Origin: Thunnus maccoyii
Taxonomy: Eukaryota; Chordata; Actinopteri; Scombriformes; Scombridae
Reading direction: 5' to 3'
Assembly (NCBI RefSeq): GCF_910596095.1
Contig: NC_056548.1
Coordinates: forward strand, 14,476,651 to 14,540,650
Length of the DNA stretch: 64,000 nucleotides
The number at the start of each line of letters is the position of its first letter. The first letter of the stretch is position 1. The notes beneath the pieces were generated by a model that saw nothing but the letters and a program-made list of their open reading frames with translations, did no database searches and was not told the origin of the DNA. The position numbers and the translations under genes are program-made. Below are positions 13,285-32,826 of the stretch, piece after piece.

Positions 13285-13372
13285 CTTTGACTCAACTCAG
13301 TAGTCAGATCCATAAAGTTTGTCTCATCAATGGATGATCAGCTTCGGGATAAAAGAGGTCATCATTGTCAAG
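13285..13372 (-). ncRNA. SNORD50-like box C/D snoRNA copy in rpl13a pseudogene (intron 4 copy)
   Basis: This is a duplicate of the snoRNA at 19,035-19,121. The C box is ATGATGA, the D' guide (ATCCCGAAG before CTGA), C' (TTGATGA) and D (CTGA) are intact, and the D-side guide has one G-to-A change. The terminal stem CTTGAC/GTCAAA is weakened. All boxes needed for a functional RNA are present if the locus is transcribed. Confidence 0.65.
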
Positions 13373-13525
13373 CAAGGAACAACTTGTGCTGGGTCAAATG
13401 AAAAAGGCAAAGTTCATCCTCTTGTGCAGGACAGCCAGGTATTACACTGTAGAGGGGCACGTGATACAGAATCCATTTATCAAATATTTAAAATGCAGGT
13501 ATTGGCAAAAAGATTTTAGTATTTA

Positions 13526-13566
13526 ATGCTGATGTCTCAGATGGTAGTGCATGTAAGGTCTTCCTT
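13526..13566 (-). ncRNA. Truncated SNORD33 copy
   Basis: This is the 3' half of the SNORD33 copy from rpl13a intron 3: the guide CATGCACTACCAT followed by CTGAGACATCAG is intact. The 5' half with the C box is replaced by a Tc1 fragment, so this is a dead copy and marks the edge of the duplicated block. Confidence 0.7.
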
Positions 13567-13872
13567 CTCATGGTTATTTAAACCAGTTCTCCTTCCTTGG
13601 ACCACTTTTTGTAGGTACTGACCACTGCATACTGGGAACACCAAACAAGACCTGACCCAGTCGTCTAGCCATCACAATGTGGCCCTTGTCAAAGTTGCTC
13701 AGATCCTTATGCTTGCCCATTTTTCCAGCTTCCAACAGATCAACTTCAAGAACCGACTGTTAACTTGCTGCCTAATATATCCCACCCCTTGACAGGTGCC
13801 ACTGTAACCAGATAATCAATGTTATTCACTTCACCTGTCAGTGGTTTTAATTTTGTGGCTGATCAGTGCATA
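13567..13872 (-). mobile_element. Tc1/mariner-type DNA transposon, 5' fragment
   Basis: Read on the minus strand it starts with a terminal repeat (TGCACTGATCAGCCAC...) and then the transposase N-terminus: MGKHKDLSNFDKGHIVMARR, LGQ, and later YKKWSKEGELV. This is the helix-turn-helix DNA-binding end of a fish Tc1 transposase. A short stretch between the two blocks is missing and everything after EGELV is absent. The break joins exactly to the truncated SNORD33 copy. Confidence 0.8.
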
Positions 13873-14705
13873 TTCAGAAAGATCTCACTACATATACATG
13901 CACAAAATATTCTAGTTTTTGTCCTTATTCCAAAAAAGACAATATTCCTTCTAAGCTGTTTACATGGCTAATGAAAATGAACATTCCACTAATATTCCCG
14001 ATTACATGCAGAGGGTTTTCAGGGTTTTCCTCTGCTCCAGTGGGAACAGGAATCAGAAGATCTCTGCAGGCGGTGACATAAACCAGTGAGGTGAAAAACA
14101 TGGTTGAGCTCCTGATATTTATAAGTGGTATTGATATGACTGATATTATAAATTTATAGTTACAGGCACATCCAGTACCTAGGTTGTCCCATGATGTTTT
14201 CTACACTGCTGAGTGTTTTTAGTGTATCACACCAAGTTGTCACCATCAGTCCATGGCTGCATGTCAGGATAATGACCAATCCCCTCCATCACCGTCATGG
14301 AGAAGGTGTGCTCTGTTTTTCCAGCCCACCCTGAACAGCTCTCCACTCTCCACTCTCTTCTCATTCCTCTCCTCTGTCTGCCTTCCTGCTCCAGTATATG
14401 TCATTTTGCCTGTGCAGGGGTAAACAGGCAAAAGGGCAGTGTGTTGCAAAGTGCGGTAAAATAACCTCAAATGAGATGCAGATTCCGAATGTGCTGTATA
14501 CATGTCAAAAGAATGCTCCTAAAACCAGAATAATAAAGGTATATCCCACGTCTTAATCGGACAATGCTACTTTCGGAATAAGACCTAATTCAGAATATCC
14601 AAACAAAATATGCTGTTTACATGACCTGTATCAAATTCGGAATATTGTCATATTCAGAATAATAGTGGAATATTAGTGTGCATGTAAGCGTAGTCAGTCT
14701 GTTGA
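13868..14705. repeat. Probable non-autonomous interspersed element
   Basis: The left part (about 13,868-14,000) and right part (about 14,600-14,700) share inverted blocks: TTACATGGCTAATGAAAATG and TTCCACTAATATTCC on the left, TAATAGTGGAATATTAGTG and TTTACATGACC on the right. Between them is non-coding sequence. The shape suggests a MITE-like element of about 830 bp; the family is unknown. Confidence 0.4.
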
Positions 14706-15140
14706 GGTCACAGGATGATTAAAAGGATAAAAAGCACTGAAAACACATTTCTCTTCCACCAAATTGATTACCTTTTCTTGTATTTTCTGATTTTCTTGTG
14801 AAATATTGGATTCTTTTTCCTTTTTAGGTCTAGATTAGAGAAAAGAGAAAGAAAAATCACTCTGAGATCACAGGCCAGAAAGGTTGGGAGCATAGACTGC
14901 ATAAAAATAGCCACTGTGAAATCACTCATTGGCTTGTGGATTCTTGTTTTGAAGCCTTGAGTTTCGCATTTCGACCGTCGCTATCTCGGTTTTTTGGAGC
15001 CAGAGGTTATGAGAAGTGACCATATTTGGACGAGAGTGTGGCACTGCGGAGGAGCTCCCCGGGTTCAAACTCAAGCGGCAAGCTCTGGGTCTGAAAAGTG
15101 AAGCCAATGCGGAAGTGCCTTACACCTGCATTCTTTTTAA

Positions 15141-15159
15141 TGGCCAGCAGGGGGCGACG
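15141..15159 (+). promoter_or_regulatory. CTCF-like motif in repeat block B
   Basis: TGGCCAGCAGGGGGCGACG matches the long vertebrate CTCF consensus at essentially every core position. It lies inside a dispersed repeat. Occupancy is inferred from sequence only. Confidence 0.55.
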
Positions 15160-15599
15160 CCACTGGCTCCAACAAGAAGTCCGTCTGTATAGAAGTCCTA
15201 CATCTCACTTGATTTATTACCTTAGTAAACACTTTCCTTTTCCTTTGCTACCATGGTGTTGCGTGAGGTGCTGCAGTTGAACCCTGGGGAGCTCCTCCCC
15301 AGCTCCGCGCTCTCTTCCAAATATGGTCACTCCTCATCACAAAACAAGATGGCGACGGTCAAAATGCTAAACTCCAGGCTTCAAAACGGGATCCCACAAA
15401 TCATACCCACTTTATTGTCTATTTTAGTCTAAATGGAGCCATGATTTACAAAATGAATGCTGTATTGAAGACTTGAAACTAGTGATCGAGACCATAAACC
15501 CATTAGAAAAGTGATAATTGAGGTAATTAATCAAGTGAGAAGTAGGGTCATTTTCCCATAGACTTCTATACAAACGGACTTCTTTTTGGAAACAGTGGA

Positions 15600-15618
15600 G
15601 TTGCCCCCTGATGGCTAT
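15600..15618 (-). promoter_or_regulatory. Diverged CTCF-like motif in inverted repeat block B'
   Basis: On the minus strand this reads ATAGCCATCAGGGGGCAAC, the counterpart of the motif at 15,141 in the opposed repeat copy. The core CCATCAGGGGGCAAC is a weaker match. The pair is therefore convergently oriented over about 450 bases. Confidence 0.35.
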
Positions 15619-15680
15619 TAGAAAGAATGCAGGTTTAAGACAGTTCCACATTGGCTTCACTTTTCAGACTGGGAGCTACC

Positions 15681-17860
15681 CACTTGGTTGGGAACCACTG
15701 CCCTACACAATTCATGTTTATCTCCTACGCAGTCAATTCAGTGCTTACATTTAAACATATGTTTTATTGTATGCTGCCACTGGGGACAATGCATTTTACC
15801 TTGTCAACTCTCATCTCTCACCAGCTCCTTTAAATCCATTTAAAGTAAAAGTCAGATTTTTTTCTACACTGGATCACTTATGATTAATGAAATGAGAACA
15901 AGGTTTAAAAAATAAATTAAATCTGACCACTGTTGAAAAGAGGGATTGACTTGGTTGGTAATAACCTCACAGCCTGTCCTATCTTAAGTACAGAAAACTC
16001 AACAAAAGGGCACTGAAGGCAGCCCAGTCCTTCCCAGGAGAGTCGGTCGCTTCAATACAAAGGTGCAGTGAAGTTGCTGTGATTATTTCGAGCTGCCCGG
16101 GATATATTCTACCTCAAAAAGTCCAATAACAAAGTCCTGAACAGTATGATTACTGCCTAAACACTTTGGTGAGAAGCTTAGGAAGTCCATTTCAGCAGCG
16201 TTTTATATGTCATTATTCAACTAATTTTCCATCAAATTCAATCTGAATATTCAAAGACTGACATTAATACTGTTGGACTGTCCAGACATTTATTCTGAAA
16301 CATTTCTGCAAGTTCTTGCAATGTTGTGCCATATTTAATGGTAAGTATTTTAAAAGTACACACTTAAGTACAGTACAGACAACTGTAAGACAGGAAGAAA
16401 GGAAGAGATTGTTCTTTTATACCCGTGATAGCCTTTTTTATCTCGACTCTGGTGATCAAACTGAGACATTCAATTAATTTGAAAGCTATTTTTCCCTTTT
16501 TTGGTACAGAACACTGGTTTGCTTATCAACAGTTAATTTTATTCTTAATTGATACCTTTAATAATGAGACCTAAATGTCGTTTTAATGATTATTTTGTAG
16601 AGAATTTCTACAAATGATCCCACATGAAGTATGACACTGCTCTCTGCTGGTATGAAGGTTGAACTGCAGTAGGGGAAAAACTCACATTTGAAGTTCAACA
16701 CTGCACCTCGTTTTGATTAATTAATGAGTTCAACAAATAATTAAATTAAGTTGTGTTAAGTTGATATTAGTGAATACTACAGTGGTGCAGTGATAATCTT
16801 ATCAACTGTCTAGTCATTTTTGATCTGTAAAATAAAGATGTTGAATAAAATACTGCAGCATCTTTGTATTTACTATAGTGGTCAAATGATAAATCCAATC
16901 TATTCTCGTCTTTCACTATTGCTGTGGCAGATGGTGACAAATGGAACACTGAAAGGCGCAGATGGCAAATATGAAGAGAAAAAAGATGAAAGAACATAAA
17001 TGTGTAAAATGGTTTTAAAGCTGTAGTTAATAGTGCCCTTGGTTCCTTCTTCATTCTTTTAAATCCTCTATATACTGCATAACATATTTGTTAGTCCATG
17101 TGTGATATCAAACTTCAATTATTCACCTGAGCAAGTGTCACATTTCCAAAATGTTTGGTCTTGAGGCTTGGAATGACTATTTCCATATATTACAGGAGCT
17201 TAGAGGCTTTAGAATTTGTAATACTGTTGATATTCATTTAATTTTAAAGAAGAAATATTAAATCCCTTCATGCATGACTAAATTATGTCCTTTGTTCCTC
17301 ATTTTCTCCTTCTGTAAAGTTACAGAAATGTCTCTAGCTTATATAAACCTGTTATTTCTGTGATCCAGGCAAATTAAGGAGATTCTATTCAGCAGTTTAT
17401 GCAAATTCACATTTGTCCTTCTGCAGTAGAAATAGCATGTCGCATTTTTCCCCACACACACACAAGTTACAGAAGGAAAAGCTGTGTGACCAAAGTGCTC
17501 CTAGGTCTCAAATGTAATTGTATACATTAGTGCACCTTAACTCAAGAAAACATCAATGTGGTCAGTCATACGTACTCAGCAATTGCATGGTTAAATTTGA
17601 TTTGAAGTAATAAGCTAGGCTTATGAGAGTCCCCAAGTAGCCTATGATGGTGGTTTGTGAAGTCAATTGTTTGCAGTCCATATTTTGCAAACAGCACCCT
17701 GGAGTGCACATCACAGCTGCTGCAAGTGTACTGTCTACGTAACCCCACACTGCAAGATCTGATTTACAGGATATTCATATTGTCAATGTAACTACTGGCA
17801 TGCATTTCTAAGTCAATAGCTCACTTTATTTTAACCAAAGTGCAATTTCCCAGTAACAAA
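15681..17860. other. Intergenic between repeat cluster and rpl13a 3' end
   Basis: No coding sequence recognised. The sequence is AT-rich with short purine/pyrimidine runs and an ACAC run near 17,454-17,464. Confidence 0.5.
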
Positions 17861-17900
17861 GAAAGTAAGTCAATACACTTTCTATAAACATTTATGTTTC

Positions 17901-17906
17901 TTTATT
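17901..17906 (-). terminator. Polyadenylation signal of rpl13a
   Basis: AATAAA on the minus strand, 18 bases after the stop codon. The very short 3'UTR is normal for vertebrate ribosomal-protein mRNAs. Confidence 0.85.
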
Positions 17907-17923
17907 GGCCAGAGGACACCAGC

Positions 17924-21836
<3,913 letters not shown>

Positions 21837-21843
21837 GATGTGC

Positions 21844-21853
21844 GAAAAGAAAG
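21844..21853 (-). promoter_or_regulatory. 5'TOP tract of rpl13a
   Basis: CTTTCTTTTC on the minus strand, 8 bases upstream of the ATG. Ribosomal-protein mRNAs start at a C followed by 5-15 pyrimidines, placing the likely transcription start at 21,853 and predicting mTOR/LARP1-controlled translation. No TATA box is seen just upstream. Confidence 0.75.
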
Positions 21854-21859
21854 ACACAC

Positions 21860-23335
21860 GGGGCTGCCCGTGGTAAAAGGCAGGGGCAGGCGGAAATGAC
21901 GACATTAATGTCTCTTTCTCGCTGGATATTAAATGTTCAAAAATGCTCCATCGCCACCAGTGGGAGAAGGGAATTAAATGTGATTGCTCTTACATTTCTA
22001 ATACATTTTCCAACAAGTAAATAATTTTAGGGAGATTTTCTTCTCGTTTACAACGACGTCAAACCAGCGTCCTCTACAAGCAGTCCATAAGTTCATGGAT
22101 CCGTGTCCCGCTCTTCAGCAGATCATTATGCACTCTGTTGTGAGATTTAAACTTGGAGCTTTCTGTTAAAGCACTGTTTTCCTTACCAATATTGAGTTAA
22201 TATCAATATAATTATTACATATTTTCTACTGAATGCACCATTCTGCCATATAACGTTAGCTGCTTATAAGACAGTTTTCATTTCATTTATTTTGACTCAA
22301 GACAATGATCACATATGGAGCACAAACAATATACAATGATAAAATAATGGCTCAAGTACAACAAAGGCTACTTAAACAAAGGAAGGACATTCTTCAAAAA
22401 GGCATCTAATTTACAAATAATATTTGGCTTATCTTATTGTAATTATAAAATTAATTTAAACATTGATGGGCAGTTTAAATTAAATAACACTTTGGCAAGT
22501 ACCTTTCTCTAATTCATTGTGCTTACATTCTTACATTCAAACAAAATGGGTGGGGAGGGGGGAGGGGGGGTTACTAGAAGTATCACCTTTCTGTCAATGT
22601 CAACAAAAACCAAAAACATATAAACTCTGTAAAAGTAGAATTTATGACAGAGCTGTTGTATTGGACTGCATAGGTTGCATAGGTGTTCTTAATAAGGTGC
22701 TCAGTGAGTGTATATTATGGTTAACATACCTTCATAAAATGCCATTCTTTATATGGGTTCATGTCTTTAAGCTGATACTGCACATTTGAGTTGTAATTTT
22801 GCATGGAAGTCTACTGCATGTGACCTTTATTTATGTTTATGGGTGAACTTGTGAACGCGATTTATTTTTAGCAATCAGTTGTGTTGTTTGGACAGCCAAG
22901 TTCCCTCTCAGATCATATTTTCACCTTTTCATATAAAAAAAATGTAGAGCTGCCTGCCACTAAGAAGTATTTGCTTTATCGATTAATCTCTCAATTATTT
23001 TCAAAATTTATCAATTGTTTTGTTTATGAAATGTCGGAAAAAAAGTGAAAAATGTCCATCAGAAGTTCCAAGAGTCCAAGAGGTGATGTCTTCAAATTGC
23101 ACCAACAGTTCAAAACCCAAAGATATTAATTTGGCACAGGTAAATGAAACAAAACAAAACAAACAAACAAACAAACAAAAAACAGAACAGCTGTAAATCC
23201 TCATATTTGGAACTGAGATGTTTGATATTTTTCATTGATAAGTGACTTGGATAATTAATCAATTATCAAATTGTTGGAGATAAATTTTCTGTCAGTCGAG
23301 TATTGTCCCAGAACCTACAGATAAAGCTACCACAT
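21860..23335. other. Intergenic between atp5if1 3' end and rpl13a promoter
   Basis: No gene recognised. A G-rich run (about 22,550-22,570) and the MITE-like copy at 22,970-23,290 are the only structures seen. The first 150 bases next to rpl13a will contain its promoter. Confidence 0.5.
22970..23290. repeat. Diverged copy of the GATTAATC-type teleost MITE family
   Basis: The ends (GATTAATCTCTCAATTATTTT and GATAATTAATCAATTATCAA) and interior (GTGAAAAATGTCCATCA, CCAAAGATATTAAT) resemble the family at 48.3, 50.0, 52.3 and 55.0 kb. An AAAC simple repeat (about 23,150-23,180) has grown inside it. Confidence 0.55.
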
Positions 23336-23690
23336 AACCTTTATTTAATCATCAGAAGATGTGTTGATTTTGCCATATGAAGCATTAAAGATAAGTTTTT
23401 TTTTTCCACATTTGCCTTTTGCCTGCAATTTAAAGCACACTGTACTGTAACTGTACACAAACAGTTGAATGAAAAAGTACAACTTATGTAACAGTATGCC
23501 ATGAAAACAACAATCACTTTATGAACAGTTTAATTACTTTCAAGCTTTTACAGAACAATCATCCACACACCCATGACTGGCCTGGTGACACAGTGCATGC
23601 AGCAATCTGACTGATTACTAATGTGTTTGGCTGTGACGGTGAGAAAACTGGAACTCTTTTTTTTTTTTTTTTTTTTTGGGAAGGTTTCAC

Positions 23691-24787
23691 TCAGTCGTCA
23701 TGCTTCAGCTTCCTGATCTTCCCCTTGTGGCGATCGATCTCACGCTGCAGGCGTTCAATCTCCTTCTTGTGGTGGTCAATTTCCTCCTGGTGGTGTTGCT
23801 TCAACGCAGCCAGCTGCTCCTGCTCCTTACGTCTTACATGCAGATGGATAGATAGGGGTGATGGAGACAAGGTAGAGGAAAATTATAAATAGAACTGATA
23901 CTTTGAATCCACAATTAGTTGCTGTAAAATAAAGTTATACATACTTGAAGTACATTTCCTCCTCAGCAGCCTGCTTTTTCCCCATGGATCCACCTGCCTC
24001 TCGGATGGACCCTCCACCTCCACCACCTTTTCCTGCGCCTTTACCCAGCTCACCCAACTAAGATGGGGCGGGGGGAAAGTCCAAAAGGTAAAATGTCTAG
24101 TATATACATTCAGCCACAAATAAGCACCTTGTTAGGGCTTCACTCTTAAGGCTTTTCTTCAAGAGACATTTGCTTAAAGTTACAAATTCAAAAGGTAATT
24201 TCTCTCTTCTGTTATCAAGACTTGGTCATGTGATATTAAGGCTGCAAAATGTAGATGATGGAAGAGAAAACCAACCTACTCTGAAGGTTAAGATTGTGTT
24301 TATTACACAAAGGAGGGGCTTCTTTGTTTGCCAGGTTGTAATAGAGGTATTTGGAACAAACTAGAAACTGATTGTGTAACAACAAAGCGACCACAACAAA
24401 CCTCGGAGGGCAAACCAATTCATACAGCTGAAATATTTTCTGAGTTAAGTGGTTTGACAGGTGACTGTTGAAATTATCACCTCTGCTAATTTATTCTGGA
24501 CATTGTTGTAAATCCGCTCGCCCTAAAAATGCATCATTACAACATTTCTCCGACCTATAATCACGCCAGTAACACTTGTTTACCTCTCTGTTATACAGGC
24601 TTTCAGTTACCCAAAATAATTGGGCAATTTACTCTGAAATTATTCACACAAAAACAGCATGGCGGTTAGAATAAGCGGCGTTTAGACCGGTACATGGGCC
24701 CACAGGACGGATTTTTACCTGATCAGACGACATTCTCAGCTGTGAGGTGACAAAACTCCTGATGTTAGGCCTCAAAAATCTCGCCAT
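23691..24787 (-). CDS. atp5if1: Mitochondrial ATP synthase inhibitory factor 1 (IF1)
   Basis: IF1 binds F1-ATPase in the mitochondrial matrix at low pH and blocks ATP hydrolysis when the proton gradient collapses. Three coding exons on the minus strand: 24,719-24,787; 23,945-24,057; 23,691-23,832. Total 324 bases, 107 residues, as expected (human 106). Residues 1-23 form an arginine-containing presequence ([11 protein letters not shown]...). A glycine run precedes the inhibitory segment [20 protein letters not shown], and the C-terminal half is a charged coiled coil with [18 protein letters not shown] ending KLKHDD, almost the same as in mammals. The histidine-rich HH pairs typical of pH sensing are kept. 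The exon 3 acceptor was chosen at 23,832 because it preserves the frame (YFKRKEQ). The gene looks intact; it lies head-to-tail between zmpste24 and rpl13a. Confidence 0.96.
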
Positions 24788-25845
24788 GTTTGGTACCCAT
24801 ATACACAAACAGCACTGACAGAGAGACTTGCCCTTGTCCTCGAAAATATGCCACAGGACGGCGCCATTACGAGCCTGACGGGGGTGACTACATCATTCAT
24901 GGACTACACCAGCATCATTTTGGTCTAATGAGGAACGTGATTAAATCTCAGTACATGTAATGATACGTTATTGCATCATGTTGCTAAATACGATGTTATA
25001 TGTCTAACATGTAATTAAATAGACTGTAAGTCAAAAACACAATTTCACCTTTCCCGTAATGGTATGCTCTCAAACTGGACAGCGTGATGATACCGCACGT
25101 TGTCTACGTGCTGTTGCTGCCATGGTTACCTCACGTTGACATCAGACGTTCAGATTTTGATTTATAAACACCAACATTGTAATTACCGAAATATATTTAA
25201 TGAAATCCCCTGAGGTCAAATTATTTGCCCTTTTATAATGTCTGTACTTATTTTTAACTTGTTTGAATATTTGTCTCTCATTGCATTGCATTGATTTGTC
25301 TGAATCAATAACTTCCTGCTTCCTCTTTTTGTCTACATGACTGTTCAAATAATTTTTATGGACCAGGCTGTTTAAATTTTATTCTTATAATTTTTTTTCA
25401 AGTTTTGTTTTAGGGCCATCAACTAAATAATATAAAGTCGTGTGAAGAAACATCCTAAAAGGCAACAAATAAGATTTTTTAAAATCTTATATATATATAT
25501 GTTACAATTGAATCCACATATTATAAAGCATTATGAGGATTATGAATTTGCATGTTCAGTCCATAGATGTAAACCATATTTCTATGGCTGTAAAGTCTTT
25601 TGCAACGAGGAGAACAAATGCATCCATACATAGTATGTGTCATCCATTAATAATAATAATGAATAAATGCAATACCTTTTATTGCATTACTGCTGGCATT
25701 AACCTAAAACTCATCATAATGTTTCACTGAAAGTCATCACATTAAGATCTAAATAAAGCATGAAACTTTATCATGCTTAGAAATCCAACTTATTTAATAA
25801 GTATATTTAAAAAATTAAAAACACCACAATATGAGGAATGCTTTG
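24788..25845. other. Intergenic between zmpste24 3' end and atp5if1 promoter
   Basis: No gene recognised. The part next to 24,787-24,900 is the atp5if1 promoter and 5'UTR. The rest is AT-rich. Confidence 0.5.
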
Positions 25846-26923
25846 AAGGATTTTATTCAACGCTGCAAAGAAAGTATATGCTCCCCTCTTTGAACAAACC
25901 AAACACTGGCTTATGTGGTGAAAGGAACCCCACAGACCCCCTCCCTCCAAGTCCCCTATATATATATACTTTGCTTGCCAGGAAACTCTGGGCTCATTCC
26001 AGCCCAAAATCAAGAGAAGAAACTAAGATAAACACCATATCAACTTAAAATTTCAAACCACATTCAACATTTTTCACAATTCACTTCATACGCCATTACT
26101 CTACTCGTCAAAGTTACATATGTACAGGTACGGTTGGACCCTTCTCAGCAAGCAAGTGCATTAGAAGTAGTAAAACAAGATGCCCCCCAGTGCGTGTAAA
26201 AAATGAAAATCACAAGTCTAACCTAATTTCAAATGAAAATTTCTGCACTGCTCTCTTCATAATGGTGTCAATGTTCAGAATAAAGACAAAGATAATTTGA
26301 GGCACTCACATTTTGTCACTGTGATAAAGCATCTACATAGTTCCTCTTTGCTGTACACTCTTGACCTTGTCTGGACATATTGCTAAATAAGCAACGGTTG
26401 CACTTGAGGAACATACCATATTCTGGCCTGTGTGCCTGCAGAAAGCATTGTCATGAATAAGGGTGATCCGCCCAACTTCTTCCTCTTTTTTGACATTTAC
26501 AACCAAAAATTTTAAAGTAGTTCATAAGCTGTTCTTTAAAAAAAATACTCTTATGCTCTTAGTAGTTGGATGTTTTCTTTGCAATTTTCCTTTTAAGAAT
26601 CACACAGAAGAACAAAGTTACACTTAAATTGTGCAGAAATTAAATAATTTCAAAAACTAAACTATCAGGCCAATCTGCAAAATGTGACCTGTGCGCTGAC
26701 AATAGCTTTTGTTAAACACACATTGCCCAGATGGATTGCTCTCAGCAAATGCATAATTAGGTGTCTCTACTTAAAGAAACAGCAGAAAATTTAATTCAGG
26801 AAAGATTTTTTTAGGCTGCCTTGTGCTGATATGTTTTGGTTTTGTGTAAAACAAAGTTTCAAAGGGAACAAAACAGAAAGTATGGCATGTAAAGAAATTA
26901 CTAAAAGAAGATAAAACAAGATG

Positions 26924-26946
26924 TGGGGGGGGGGGGGGGGGGGGGG
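26924..26946. repeat. Homopolymer run of about 23 G
   Basis: A pure G run on the plus strand lies within the expected 3'UTR of zmpste24, about 100 bases after its stop; the mRNA would carry it as poly-C. It may vary in length between individuals and is prone to sequencing error. Confidence 0.9.
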
Positions 26947-27046
26947 CAGATGGGTAGAAAAAGACCGGGGTGCATCACAGGTCCAAGAGCGGTCTGCGGA
27001 GGCCCTTTGGAGGAGGCAGTGGTCGTCGCTCCCCCTTCCAGCCCCG

Positions 27047-31172
<4,126 letters not shown>

Positions 31173-32826
31173 CTCTGCTGTGTTTTTGGAGCAGATTTGA
31201 CTAGCTCGACAGTATCGGAAATGTTAACGTTAACTAGCCTGACTGGTAGATTTTGGGCTAGCAGCGAGCTAACTAACTTAGCCTCCGCTCTACACACACA
31301 CAAAAACAAACAGACACGTTAAAGTTGAATTAAGGGAGGAACTCTCCCGGCGTTAAATCAACAGGTACCGACTAAAAATGCGAACTCGGAAATCTTTACA
31401 TCCAGTTTCCATTCCTAAGTCAAGGCTTCTACAGCTAATATCTTTCCATTCATGTGAGCGAGCCTGTCGGTAAAGTGTGGCGACTAATTCTGCCCCCACT
31501 GAAACAACCACTGTAACAATGGTTCCGCGTCTCAGGTATTTTAATTGTGAGGATCTCATTGACGTCGTTTAAAACAAATACATTAACTTGCTTTAATACG
31601 AACTTTTACGAGCAAATGCCCTCACAGATATATTTTCTGTAAACTTCAGTTACATATAACATTGCTGACTTTGACTTTTGTTTTATTGAAACAAACGTGA
31701 GAAGAATTGATTCAACTCTAAGTGTTCGACTTATAAAATCAGGTCAAATAAATTCAACAAGAGCAGCGTCGACACTGATATTTACTCGCAATGCACGTAT
31801 TGGTGACGGTCGTACAATGTTCCTCAATGAATGAGCCACCAAGTTGACATATGGTTGGTGTTTTGGTGAGAACAGATGCAGAAGTAGAGAAGGTAGTAGG
31901 TGGAAAAGTCTCCTCATCATCCTTGGAAAGATGATTCAGTTTTGGGAGGCAGTGAAAGCTCTTCATAACCACAAACAATAATATAGCAAAATATATTTTT
32001 CCAACGAAATTTAAGACCTGTAAGGGGCGCTAAGACACCCACTTTTGTGGAGAAATTGTACCATATGGCATACCTGTCAAACATCTGTAGGGTGACCTTA
32101 AGTTCACACGTTTCTTATCTATGTCTGTGGCTTAGCGTTTTTCTCATGAGAAGGAAAAAAAAAGGTGTCGCAGCCACAATAAACACCCTAATAACACCTG
32201 TTCCTCGCACTTTCTGTGCTCTGTTCAGTATTTCTACATGGTGTTTACCTAATGAACAACACATTTGTTTAAGAATATGCCATATAAGCACAAAATTAGA
32301 TGAAATATTGTTTCAAAACTATATATTGACACAGTGGTCCTCTTCAAATAGTTGATACCATGTTTAAATAGTATATACTGCTTGGGGCAGGCTAGCCTTG
32401 ACTTAAGAGTTAACATGTAGAGTGCAAAACATTTTTTTTGGATAACACACAGCATATGACTTTCCGAGTAATTTGTACACTCCAGGAATACAAACCAAAT
32501 AAATCAATGATCATCACTTGAAAGGTGTTTTTAAAGTCATAAGGACAGAAATGATTTTTTTTAATACTTAACCAGTTTTCGATAACGGTACCTCATTGTT
32601 GTGTACCTGAGAGCGTGAATAACATATTCCTGTGAGTGGTATTATATATTAAAGACACCATAATATATAAGCTGCCCCTCTGTTCCTCTCATCAAAAAGC
32701 ATAGGTATTACACTTATAATTGAAAAAGCAAAAAAAAAGCTAGATAGTGTGCACATACTGCCCTAGTTGGATACAAGTGCATTACAAAACAGAAACAAAG
32801 GAAAATGAGAGGATGTCTGTGCAGAG

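Larger units (their letters stand above)
12225..13566 (-). pseudogene. Partial, intron-containing rpl13a pseudogene
   Basis: This is a copy of the 3' half of rpl13a, lying 5.7 kb from the intact gene and retaining introns, so it arose by DNA duplication, not retroposition. Recognisable parts on the minus strand are exon 4 remnant 13,411-13,446, exon 5 copy 13,111-13,190 (6 bases shorter), exon 6 copy 12,932-12,991 and exon 7 copy 12,265-12,463 (11 bases shorter, which shifts the frame). The acceptor before the exon 6 copy reads CAA instead of CAG. About 510 bases of intron 4 and exon 4 are missing at the junction near 13,411. Exons 1-3 are absent. Two SNORD50-like and one partial SNORD33-like snoRNA copies ride along in the introns. 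The copy ends directly at a Tc1 fragment near 13,567. Confidence 0.93.
14890..15680. repeat. Composite repeat present as two opposed copies
   Basis: Two blocks occur on the plus strand as A (about 14,938-15,070) and B (about 15,085-15,195), then again in reverse complement as A' (about 15,275-15,395) and B' (about 15,555-15,670), with unrelated sequence between A' and B'. Shared anchors are GTGACCATATTTGGA (A) and AAAGTGAAGCCAATG (B). The B block is a teleost repeat I recall as very common. Single-stranded, the region could fold into long hairpins. Each B block carries a CTCF-like motif. Confidence 0.7.
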
